DNA of 64,000 nt, taken from positions 1 through 64,000 of the forward strand of contig NZ_JAFDVE010000001.1 of the NCBI RefSeq assembly GCF_016888005.1, in the 5' to 3' direction. Origin of the DNA: Phycicoccus sp. CSK15P-2. Lineage in GTDB: Bacteria; Actinomycetota; Actinomycetes; Actinomycetales; Dermatophilaceae. Of this stretch, positions 1 to 6,706 are shown one piece after another. The position numbers and the translations under genes were made by a program. Each line of letters begins with the position of its first letter. Position 1 is the first letter of the stretch. The notes beneath the pieces were generated by a model. It was not told the origin of the DNA and did not search any database. It saw only the letters and a program-made list of their open reading frames with translations.

Positions 1-164
1 CGTCGAACGCGGCGCAGAAGTGGGTGCTCTCGAGTGCGGGTGACCTGGTCAACCCGCAGGCGAACAAGTGCCTGGACATCAAGGACTGGGTCAACAACAA
101 CGGGGCCCAGCTGCAGATCTGGACCTGCGCAGGAACGGCCAACCAGAAGTGGCACAAGGGATGA
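1..164 (+). CDS. C-terminal end of a CBM13 / ricin-B-lectin protein (partial, 5' end outside window)
   Basis: The reading frame is open from the window edge to a TGA at 162-164. The visible 53 residues contain two QxW-type motifs (AAQKW and ANQKW) around the motif CLDIKDW, as in a ricin-type beta-trefoil (CBM13) repeat. Such domains usually end secreted actinobacterial glycoside hydrolases and bind polysaccharides. The catalytic part lies outside the window. The chitinase start codon follows 11 bases after the stop, so the two genes probably form one transcription unit for polysaccharide use. The enzyme class is unknown. Confidence 0.8.
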   Translation, partial: SNAAQKWVLSSAGDLVNPQANKCLDIKDWVNNNGAQLQIWTCAGTANQKWHKG

Positions 165-175
165 GGAGAGATCGG

Positions 176-1417
176 ATGACGATGACTCGCGAGACCCCCA
201 CGCACGAGAGCCGCCGGCGTCGGCGGGCGGCGCGCAGGACGGCCTCGGCCGTGTTCGCGGCCGTCCTCCTGTCGCTGGGGCTCACCTCCGTCACGGTGGT
301 CGGGGCCTCCGCGGCCGAGGCCTGTGTGGCGGCCTGGTCCTCGAGTGCCGTGTACGTCGGCGGCGACCGCGCCTCCTACCAGGGGCACAACTACCGCGCG
401 AAGTGGTGGACCCAGAACGAGAACCCCGCTCAGCGCAGCGGGCAGTGGGACGTCTGGGAGGACCAGGGCGCCTGCGGCGGTGGAGGCGGTGGCACGCCCA
501 CGCCCACGCCGACGCCCACGACCACGCCACCGCCCGGGGGCTCGGGCGGCCAGGCGGCCGCGCCGTACGTCTACCCGGGCTGGGGCAACCCGCCCGCACC
601 GTCGACGGTGATGAACGCCACGGGCATCAAGACGTTCACGATGGCCTTCGTGCTCGCCAGCAACGGCTGCAACCCCGCGTGGGACGGTGAGAGCGGCCTG
701 ACCGGTGGGGTGCACGCGCAGTACATCCAGCAGGTCAAGGCGGCCGGCGGCACGATCATCCCGTCGATCGGCGGCTGGTCGGGCAACAAGCTCGGACCGA
801 ACTGCTCCACGCCCGAGGCGCTGGCCGGGGCCTACCAGAAGGTCATCGACGCCTTCGGCCTGACCGCGATCGACATCGACATCGAGAACTCCGACGAGTT
901 CGAGAACGAGGCCGTGCAGGACCGGATCCTCGGCGCGCTGAAGATCGTCGAGCAGCGCAACCCCGGCATCACGACGATCATCACGTTCGGGACCTCCACC
1001 ACCGGCCCGACGTACTACGGCAAGCGGCTCATCCAGCGGTCCAAGGACCTCGGGGTCCCGATCGACATCTACACCCAGATGCCCTTCGACTTCGGCGGCG
1101 GTGACATGTACCAGGCCACCGTCGGGGCCACCCAGGGCCTCAACGCCGAGCTGCGCCGGGTCTTCGGCTGGAGCGAGGCCGATGCCTACAAGCACATGGG
1201 CATCTCCGGCATGAACGGGCTCTCCGACCAGCGCGAGCTGACCACCCCGGAGACGTGGACGAAGATCAGGGACTGGGCCAAGGCCCGGAGCCTGGCCCGG
1301 TTCACCTTCTGGTCGGTCAACCGCGACCGGGGCTGCCCGAATGGCGGCGTCGTGTCGAACTGTTCCGGCATCGAGCAGGCCGAATGGCAGTTCACCCGCA
1401 TCACTGCGGGCTACTGA
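176..1417 (+). CDS. Secreted GH18 family chitinase with N-terminal CBM5/12 chitin-binding domain
   Basis: This 413-residue protein starts at ATG 176, preceded at 5 bases by AGGAGAG; the longer upstream frame has no such site. Residues 1-46 form an Arg-rich signal peptide ending in ASA. Residues 50-100 are a CBM5/12-like module with aromatic residues (YRAKWW, WDVWED). A Gly and Thr-Pro linker covers about 101-125. The rest is a compact GH18 barrel whose catalytic DxDxE motif reads D233-I-D235-I-E237, with SIGGW as the preceding strand. Family knowledge predicts endo-hydrolysis of chitin with E237 as proton donor. A 15-bp hairpin follows the gene. An endo-acetylglucosaminidase-like activity cannot be excluded. 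Confidence 0.92.
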   Translation: MTMTRETPTHESRRRRRAARRTASAVFAAVLLSLGLTSVTVVGASAAEACVAAWSSSAVYVGGDRASYQGHNYRAKWWTQNENPAQRSGQWDVWEDQGACGGGGGGTPTPTPTPTTTPPPGGSGGQAAAPYVYPGWGNPPAPSTVMNATGIKTFTMAFVLASNGCNPAWDGESGLTGGVHAQYIQQVKAAGGTIIPSIGGWSGNKLGPNCSTPEALAGAYQKVIDAFGLTAIDIDIENSDEFENEAVQDRILGALKIVEQRNPGITTIITFGTSTTGPTYYGKRLIQRSKDLGVPIDIYTQMPFDFGGGDMYQATVGATQGLNAELRRVFGWSEADAYKHMGISGMNGLSDQRELTTPETWTKIRDWAKARSLARFTFWSVNRDRGCPNGGVVSNCSGIEQAEWQFTRITAGY

Positions 1418-1457
1418 ACGAGGCCTCCACCGGCTCGCCGGGCGATCCTCGGCGGGA

Positions 1458-1493
1458 CCACGAGCCCCCGGCGTCACTGCCGGGGGCTCGTGG
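1458..1493. terminator. Bidirectional hairpin terminator between chitinase and TetR genes
   Basis: A perfect 15-bp inverted repeat (1458-1472 / 1479-1493) with a 6-base loop lies between the converging chitinase and tetR genes. There is no clear T-run, which is common in high-GC actinobacteria. Confidence 0.75.
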
Positions 1494-1615
1494 TGTCGTG
1501 GGCGGCCGGGCGGACGCAGGGGTTCGCCCGGCCCCGGGGCCGGACGGCGGCGCGTGGCGCCGCTCCCACCTGCCCGGTCCAGGGCGGCGCCGGGAGCACG
1601 TCCGCGGAGTCGGGT

Positions 1616-2185
1616 CTACGCCTCCCCCGTCAGCGCGGTGAGCTCGCGCAGGACGTCGTCGGCGATGGCGTCCAGCGGCCGGGTCTCCCCGTCGGCGATC
1701 CACTGACCGAAGGCGACGCCGAACACGGTCGTCCCGGTCTGGGCGGCGAGGGTGGCGGCCGGCTCGGGCACGCCGCGGGCCCGCAGCGCCCCCGCCAGGG
1801 TGTCCGCGAGCCCGGCGAGCTTGTGCCGCTCGCGCTCCTGGAGCGGGGGGTTGGCGTCGATGACGCCCTGGCGCATCCGTGAGTGCGGGCGACGCTCGTC
1901 GTCGAACCACGACGCGCCGCCGCGCAGCGCCGTCATCACGGCCTTCATCGGGGTGACGCCGGGCGAGACGGTGTCCAGCGCGTCGACGAAGACCCGCTCG
2001 AACTCGTCCTGCCCACGGAACAGCACGTCGCGCTTGTCGGTGAAGTGCCGGAAGAAGGTGCGCTCGGTGACGCCGCACGCCGCGGCGATCTCGGCCGCCG
2101 TGGTGCGTTCGAAGCCCTGGGACGTGAACAGCTCCATCGCGGCCTGCTGCAGCCGCGCCGCCGTCCCGGGCTCCCACCGTGCCAT
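1616..2185 (-). CDS. TetR family transcriptional regulator
   Basis: This 189-residue protein has a typical N-terminal TetR helix-turn-helix (about residues 8-54; TAAEIAAACGVTERTFFRHF). The C-terminal ligand domain is variable, so the inducer cannot be read from sequence. The gene diverges from an NAD-dependent epimerase gene. The 81-base gap holds two palindromes of the TGATGTCA / TGACATCA type, which are the likely operators for repressing both genes. A role as a local repressor of the epimerase is inferred from this arrangement. Confidence 0.9.
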   Translation of the reverse strand: MARWEPGTAARLQQAAMELFTSQGFERTTAAEIAAACGVTERTFFRHFTDKRDVLFRGQDEFERVFVDALDTVSPGVTPMKAVMTALRGGASWFDDERRPHSRMRQGVIDANPPLQERERHKLAGLADTLAGALRARGVPEPAATLAAQTGTTVFGVAFGQWIADGETRPLDAIADDVLRELTALTGEA

Positions 2186-2198
2186 GGCTCCATCCTAA

Positions 2199-2251
2199 TG
2201 ATGACAGTCGCTGACATCAGAATGTACAATGATGTCAGCCACCGACATCAT
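2199..2251. promoter_or_regulatory. Paired palindromic operators over the epimerase promoter
   Basis: Two inverted repeats are visible: TGATGACA-n5-TGACATCA at 2199-2219 (one mismatch) and ATGATGTC-n7-GACATCAT at 2229-2251 (perfect). Their centres are about 31 bp apart, close to three helical turns. A plausible promoter, ATGACA (2201-2206), 18 bp, TACAAT (2225-2230), is interleaved, so site 1 covers the -35 box and site 2 the start point. This fits direct repression by the adjacent TetR protein. Confidence 0.65.
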
Positions 2252-2266
2252 CCGAAGGAGAACCCC

Positions 2267-3154
2267 ATGCACGTCTTCGTCACCGGAGCCACGGGATGGA
2301 TCGGTACCGCCGTCGTCGACGAGCTGCTCGCCGCCGGCCACGAGGTCACCGGCCTGGCGCGGTCCGACGCCTCCGCGACGACCCTCGAGGCCACGGGTGT
2401 GCGCGTCCGACGCGGGGATCTCGACGACCCGACAGGCATCGCCGCCGGTGCCGATGCCGCCGAGGCCACGATCCACCTCGCCAACCTCCACGACTTCTCC
2501 GACATGGCCCGATCGAACGCGGCCGAGCGCGGGGCCGTGCAGGCGGTCGCCGGGGTCTACCGGGGGAGCGGCCGTCCGTTCCTCATCGCCTCGGGCCTCG
2601 CGACGGTCGCCCGCGGACGTCCGGCGACCGAGGAGGACCCCTCGCCGGCCCGGGGCCCGGACAGCGCTCGGGGTGGCGCTGAGAACTACGTCCTCGACCT
2701 CGTCCCCGACGGGCTGCGCGCCGTCGCGCTCCGCTTCGCGCCGTCGGTGCACGGGATGGGCGACCACGGTTTCGTCGCCGAGCTGACGCGGGTCGCCCGC
2801 GAGCGCGGGGTCTCCGGGTACCCCGCCGACGGCACGAACCGCTGGGCGGCCGTCCACCGCTCCGACGCCGCTCGCCTCGCGGTGCTCGGGCTCGGGGCGC
2901 CGGCCGGCTCGCGGCTGCACGCCGTGGGGGAGGAGGGCATCCCGAGCCGTGAGATCGCCGAGGCCATCGGTCGCTCGGAGGGCCTGCCCGTCGTCGCCGT
3001 GGACCCCGGGGACGTCGCCGACCACTTCGGCTGGATCGGGATGTTCTTCGGCCTCGATCTGACCGGAGGCTCCGCCGCCACGCGGGAGCTGCTCGGCTGG
3101 ACCCCGACCGGCCCGACGCTGCTCGAGGACATCGGCGCGGGCGCCTACCGCTGA
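2267..3154 (+). CDS. NAD(P)-dependent epimerase/dehydratase (extended-type SDR)
   Basis: This 295-residue protein starts at ATG 2267, with AAGGAG at 2255-2260. It begins with a Rossmann fold whose GATGWIG (residues 7-13) is the cofactor loop. The body resembles small atypical SDR epimerases that bacteria often pair with TetR regulators. The substrate is unknown. The canonical YxxxK pair is not obvious in its usual form: ENYVLDL sits where the catalytic Tyr segment is expected, so catalysis may be altered. The divergent TetR gene and its operators suggest induction by a small, perhaps toxic, compound. Confidence 0.85.
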   Translation: MHVFVTGATGWIGTAVVDELLAAGHEVTGLARSDASATTLEATGVRVRRGDLDDPTGIAAGADAAEATIHLANLHDFSDMARSNAAERGAVQAVAGVYRGSGRPFLIASGLATVARGRPATEEDPSPARGPDSARGGAENYVLDLVPDGLRAVALRFAPSVHGMGDHGFVAELTRVARERGVSGYPADGTNRWAAVHRSDAARLAVLGLGAPAGSRLHAVGEEGIPSREIAEAIGRSEGLPVVAVDPGDVADHFGWIGMFFGLDLTGGSAATRELLGWTPTGPTLLEDIGAGAYR

Positions 3155-3163
3155 CGCCCGACA

Positions 3164-3203
3164 GCCGCACGCGGTGACCCGGACCCGGGTCACCGCGTGC
3201 GGC
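3164..3203. terminator. Strong hairpin terminator between convergent genes
   Basis: A perfect 17-bp inverted repeat (3164-3180 / 3187-3203) with a 6-base loop lies between the epimerase stop and the stop of the convergent ABC permease gene. It could act in both directions. Confidence 0.75.
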
Positions 3204-3228
3204 CGTGTCCGGCGTGTCGGTGCGCGAA

Positions 3229-4056
3229 CTACTTCACCTCGACCCGGGTGATGAGCCACATCCCGACCGCGAGCGGCAGGGCGACCCAGGCGGCGACCGA
3301 GGTGCCGAGCTGGGCCCACTGCTCCCCGCTCAGGTCTCCGGTGAAGAGCGGCTCCATCGTCCGGTTCATGTCCAGCCAGCGTCCGGCCTTCTCCGCACCC
3401 GACCACAGCGCTCCCAGAGCCGACCACGCGGTCGGCAGGACGAAGTACAGGACGATCGCCGCTGGGGTGTTGCGCAGCAGCATCCCGAAGGCGATGCCGT
3501 TGAGCAGGCCCAGGAGCACGTAGCCGGCGGCCCCGAGCCAGACGGTGCCGGCGAGCTCCCAGTCCCCGGTGGCGCCCCGGAGGCCGATGGCGGCGGCGTG
3601 TGCGGCAGTCCCCAGAGCGAACGAGAACGCGACGGCGACGACCCCGACGAGCAGGCTCGCGGTGACCTTGGCCCACGCGACCCGCGACCGCCGCGCCTCG
3701 AGGGTGAAGGTCACCAGGGCGGTGCGCTGGGACCATTCGGAGGTGACGGCGAGGATGCCCACGACCGGCAGGAGGATCGCCATCGGCATCGTCGTCGCCT
3801 GCAGGTACTCGCTGAACGGGTGCTCCCCACCGTCCTGGACGAAGAGGATCGTCAGCGTGCCGGCGATGACGACGGCGATGGCGATGAGCAGCCAGCGGCC
3901 GGCCCGGGTGTCGAGCATCTTGCGCAGCTCGACGTGGACGAGCCGGGTGAACGGCAGACCCGCCGTGGGGCGGTTCCCGGGGATCTGCGCGGGCAGCGTC
4001 GCTCCTGCGGTGGGCGGATGCGCCCGAGCCGACGTCTCGCTGGTCGTCGTGCTCAT
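3229..4056 (-). CDS. ABC transporter permease (ABC-2 type)
   Basis: This 275-residue membrane protein has about six hydrophobic segments after a cytoplasmic N-terminus of some 35 residues. The segment RLVHVELRKMLDTRAGRW before the first helix is characteristic of ABC-2 permeases in actinobacterial drug or lantibiotic exporters. Its ATG overlaps the stop codon of the ATPase gene by four bases (ATGA), so translation is coupled and the two proteins probably form one exporter. The substrate cannot be read from the sequence. Confidence 0.88.
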   Translation of the reverse strand: MSTTTSETSARAHPPTAGATLPAQIPGNRPTAGLPFTRLVHVELRKMLDTRAGRWLLIAIAVVIAGTLTILFVQDGGEHPFSEYLQATTMPMAILLPVVGILAVTSEWSQRTALVTFTLEARRSRVAWAKVTASLLVGVVAVAFSFALGTAAHAAAIGLRGATGDWELAGTVWLGAAGYVLLGLLNGIAFGMLLRNTPAAIVLYFVLPTAWSALGALWSGAEKAGRWLDMNRTMEPLFTGDLSGEQWAQLGTSVAAWVALPLAVGMWLITRVEVK

Positions 4057-4952
4057 GCCGCCACCCCCTCGCGGGCCGTGTCGCTCGTGAGGTCGAAGAA
4101 CATCTCCTCGAGCCCCCGCTGGTCACCGGTCCGCAGCTCGAGCAGGACGACCGCGGCCTGGAGCGCCGCCCGGCCGACGACCTCGGGGGCCGCGTCCACG
4201 AGCATCCCGCCGGAGGCGATGGGGTTCACCCCGACGCCGGCGGACACCAGAGCGGCGCCGAGGCCGGCGTCGTCCGAGGACCGCACGACGGTCCCGGAGC
4301 CCATGAGCAGCTCGTCCGTGGTGCCCTGCGCGACGATCCGACCGTGGCCGATGACGACGATGTCGTCGGCCACCCGCTCGATCTCGTTCAACAGATGGCT
4401 GCTCAGCAGCACCGTCCCGCCCTGGGCGGCGAAGCCCTTGAGCAGGTCGCGCATCCATCGGATGCCCGCCGGGTCGAGCCCGTTGGCGGGCTCGTCGAGG
4501 ATCAGCACCTCCGGGTCGGCGAGGAGAGCGTGCGCGATGCCGAGCCGCTGACGCATCCCGAGCGAGTAGTTGCGCACCCTCCGGTTCGCCTCCTTCTCGG
4601 TGAGGCCCACGAGGTCGACGAGCTCGTCGACCCGGCGGCGGTCCACCCCGGTGAGGATGGCGCCGAGGGTCAGCACCTCCCGTCCGGTGCGCCCGGCGTG
4701 CTGGGCCGAGGCGTCGAGGAGCAGCCCGACGTGCCGGCCCGGGTTGGGAAGGGTGGCGTACGGCCGGCCGAGCACGGTGGCTCGGCCGGACGTGGCTGGG
4801 GTCAGGCCGGCGACGACCCGCATCGCGGTCGTCTTGCCGGCCCCGTTCGGCCCGAGGAAGCCGGTGACGCGCCCGGGCCGGGCCTCGAACGAGACTCCGT
4901 CCAGAGCGGCGAACGCGCCGTAGCGCTTCGTGACGTTGTCGAGGGTGATCAT
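4053..4952 (-). CDS. ABC transporter ATP-binding protein
   Basis: This 299-residue ATPase has Walker A GPNGAGKTT (about residues 34-42), a signature region YSLGMRQRLG, Walker B and D-loop LILDEPANGLDP, and the switch His in LLSSHL. The layout matches DrrA/BcrA-like exporter ATPases, in which the signature is SLGMRQ rather than LSGGQ. About 80 C-terminal residues form an accessory domain. It pairs with the overlapping permease gene. A plausible role is export of an antibiotic or lipid-like compound, or lantibiotic immunity; the cargo is unknown. Confidence 0.92.
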   Translation of the reverse strand: MITLDNVTKRYGAFAALDGVSFEARPGRVTGFLGPNGAGKTTAMRVVAGLTPATSGRATVLGRPYATLPNPGRHVGLLLDASAQHAGRTGREVLTLGAILTGVDRRRVDELVDLVGLTEKEANRRVRNYSLGMRQRLGIAHALLADPEVLILDEPANGLDPAGIRWMRDLLKGFAAQGGTVLLSSHLLNEIERVADDIVVIGHGRIVAQGTTDELLMGSGTVVRSSDDAGLGAALVSAGVGVNPIASGGMLVDAAPEVVGRAALQAAVVLLELRTGDQRGLEEMFFDLTSDTAREGVAA

Positions 4953-5087
4953 GGGGACGAGCCTCCCGGTGTCGGCCGGGGTGCCGCCATGAGGGACGGT
5001 CCTGACCCGACCCTGAGCGGCCTCGGGGTGGCTCAGGGTGGCTGCTCCGAACCGGACGGGCCGAGGCGCCGCCCGTCGGCCGGGACG

Positions 5088-5110
5088 CCCGGCCGGTCCT
5101 CCCGGCCGGG
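5088..5110. terminator. Hairpin downstream of antiporter gene
   Basis: A 9-bp perfect GC-only inverted repeat (5088-5096 / 5102-5110) begins 5 bases after the stop of the minus-strand antiporter gene. A second 9-bp hairpin (5010-5018 / 5031-5039) follows. Together they probably separate the antiporter from the ABC genes. Confidence 0.5.
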
Positions 5111-5115
5111 AGGCC

Positions 5116-6660
5116 TCAGGTGTCGGTCCACTCCGCGAGCCGACCGCCGCGGCTCACGAGGTAGAGACGCTTCTCCGTCGCCTCGCGCGCGGCCGACGGG
5201 GTGACGACGAGCAGCTGGTCGCCGTGGCGCAGCATGTCGCTGTCGCGAGGGACGAACGAGCCGCCCTCGCGCACGACGAGCGCGACGTTGGCACCCCGCG
5301 GGAGGCGCAGCTCGAAGACCCGGACCCCGCCGATCCGCGACTCGGGGCCGACGTCGACCTCGAGGAGCTCCGCCCCGAGGTCGGCGAGCGGGGTGGCCTC
5401 GACGGCGAGGTCGAGGGTCTGGTGCGAGGTGTCCAGGCCCAGCCGCCGCGCCATCCAGGGCAGGGTCGGCGCCTGGATGACGGTGAAGACGACGACGAGG
5501 ACGAACACGAGCTCGAACATCCACGTGACGCCGCTCGCCCCGGTGGTCACCGGGACGGTAGCGAGCACGACGGGCACCGCGCCGCGCAGCCCGGCCCAGG
5601 ACAGGAACGCCTGGGTGCGCCAGCCCATCCCGAAGGGGGTGAGGGACACGACGACCGAGAGCGGCCGGGCGAGGAGCAGCACCGCGGCACCGATGACGAG
5701 GGCGGGCACGACCTGGTCGGCGAAGCCCGACGGGGAGGCGAGCAGCCCGAGGAGGACGAAGAGCCCGATCTGCGCGAGCCATCCGACGGCGGTCGCGAAC
5801 CCGACGACGGACGGGCGGTGCGGGAGCTGGACGTTGCCGAGGACGAGCGCCGCCAGGTAGCAGGCGATGAACCCCGAGGTGTGCACCGAGTCGGCTGCGC
5901 CGTAGGCGAGGACGGCCACGGCGAGGGTGCCGATGGCGAAGAGCGCCGACGAGGCGGTGGCGACGACGCGCAGCAGCCGGGCCCCGAGCCACCCGACCGC
6001 CAGGCCCACGACGGTGCCCCCGGCGAGCTCGGCCACGGCGACGAGCAGGATGTGCCACCACGGCTCCGGCTCGCCGCTCGGCGCGACCGCCCCGGCGAGT
6101 GCGGTGACGAGGAGCACGACCGGCGCGTCGTTGAAGCCGGACTCGGCCTCGAGCATGCCCGAGACCCGGCGCGGCAGGGGGACCCGACGGAGCACCGAGA
6201 AGACCGCCGCGGCGTCCGTGGAGGCGACGACGGCGCCGATGAGGAACGAGACCTCCCAGGACCAGCCGAGGACGAACCGGGCGACGACCCCGACGACCAC
6301 GACGCTCACCGCGACCCCGACCGTCGACAGCACCGCGGCGGGGGCGACCGAGCGCCGGATCCCCGACCACTGCGTCGTGATGCCGCCCTCGACGAGGATG
6401 AGGACCAGTGCGGCGTACCCGAGGACCTGCGTCAGCTGCTCGGAGTCGTAGCGGATGCCGATGCCCGACTCGCCGAGGACGAGCCCGATCCCGAGGTAGA
6501 TGAGCAGCGACGGGAGCCCCGAGCGCAGCGAGAGACGGACCGCGACGACGGCGACGACGAGCACGAGACTGCCGACGAGCAGCGCGCTCGCGAGGTCGTC
6601 GAGGGTGAAGCCCGCGGAGGCACCGTCGGACGCCGCAGGGAGCGCCCATCTGGGTGTCAC
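5116..6660 (-). CDS. Cation (K+ or Na+)/proton antiporter, NhaP2-like CPA1 family with TrkA-C domain
   Basis: This 514-residue protein has about 12-13 transmembrane segments across residues 20-415 and a soluble C-terminus of roughly 90 residues that resembles a TrkA-C (RCK-C) ligand domain. The segment GAVVASTDAAAVFSVL carries the CPA1-type membrane Asp residues used for ion exchange. NhaP2/CvrA-type proteins export K+ or Na+ in exchange for H+. It starts at a GTG at 6660, 46 bp from the divergent penicillin-acylase gene. Ion preference is uncertain. Confidence 0.9.
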   Translation of the reverse strand: MTPRWALPAASDGASAGFTLDDLASALLVGSLVLVVAVVAVRLSLRSGLPSLLIYLGIGLVLGESGIGIRYDSEQLTQVLGYAALVLILVEGGITTQWSGIRRSVAPAAVLSTVGVAVSVVVVGVVARFVLGWSWEVSFLIGAVVASTDAAAVFSVLRRVPLPRRVSGMLEAESGFNDAPVVLLVTALAGAVAPSGEPEPWWHILLVAVAELAGGTVVGLAVGWLGARLLRVVATASSALFAIGTLAVAVLAYGAADSVHTSGFIACYLAALVLGNVQLPHRPSVVGFATAVGWLAQIGLFVLLGLLASPSGFADQVVPALVIGAAVLLLARPLSVVVSLTPFGMGWRTQAFLSWAGLRGAVPVVLATVPVTTGASGVTWMFELVFVLVVVFTVIQAPTLPWMARRLGLDTSHQTLDLAVEATPLADLGAELLEVDVGPESRIGGVRVFELRLPRGANVALVVREGGSFVPRDSDMLRHGDQLLVVTPSAAREATEKRLYLVSRGGRLAEWTDT

Positions 6661-6706
6661 GGGGACCGTCCTCGTCTCGGCGGGAGAGGTGTCCTAGTCT
6701 CGCAGG

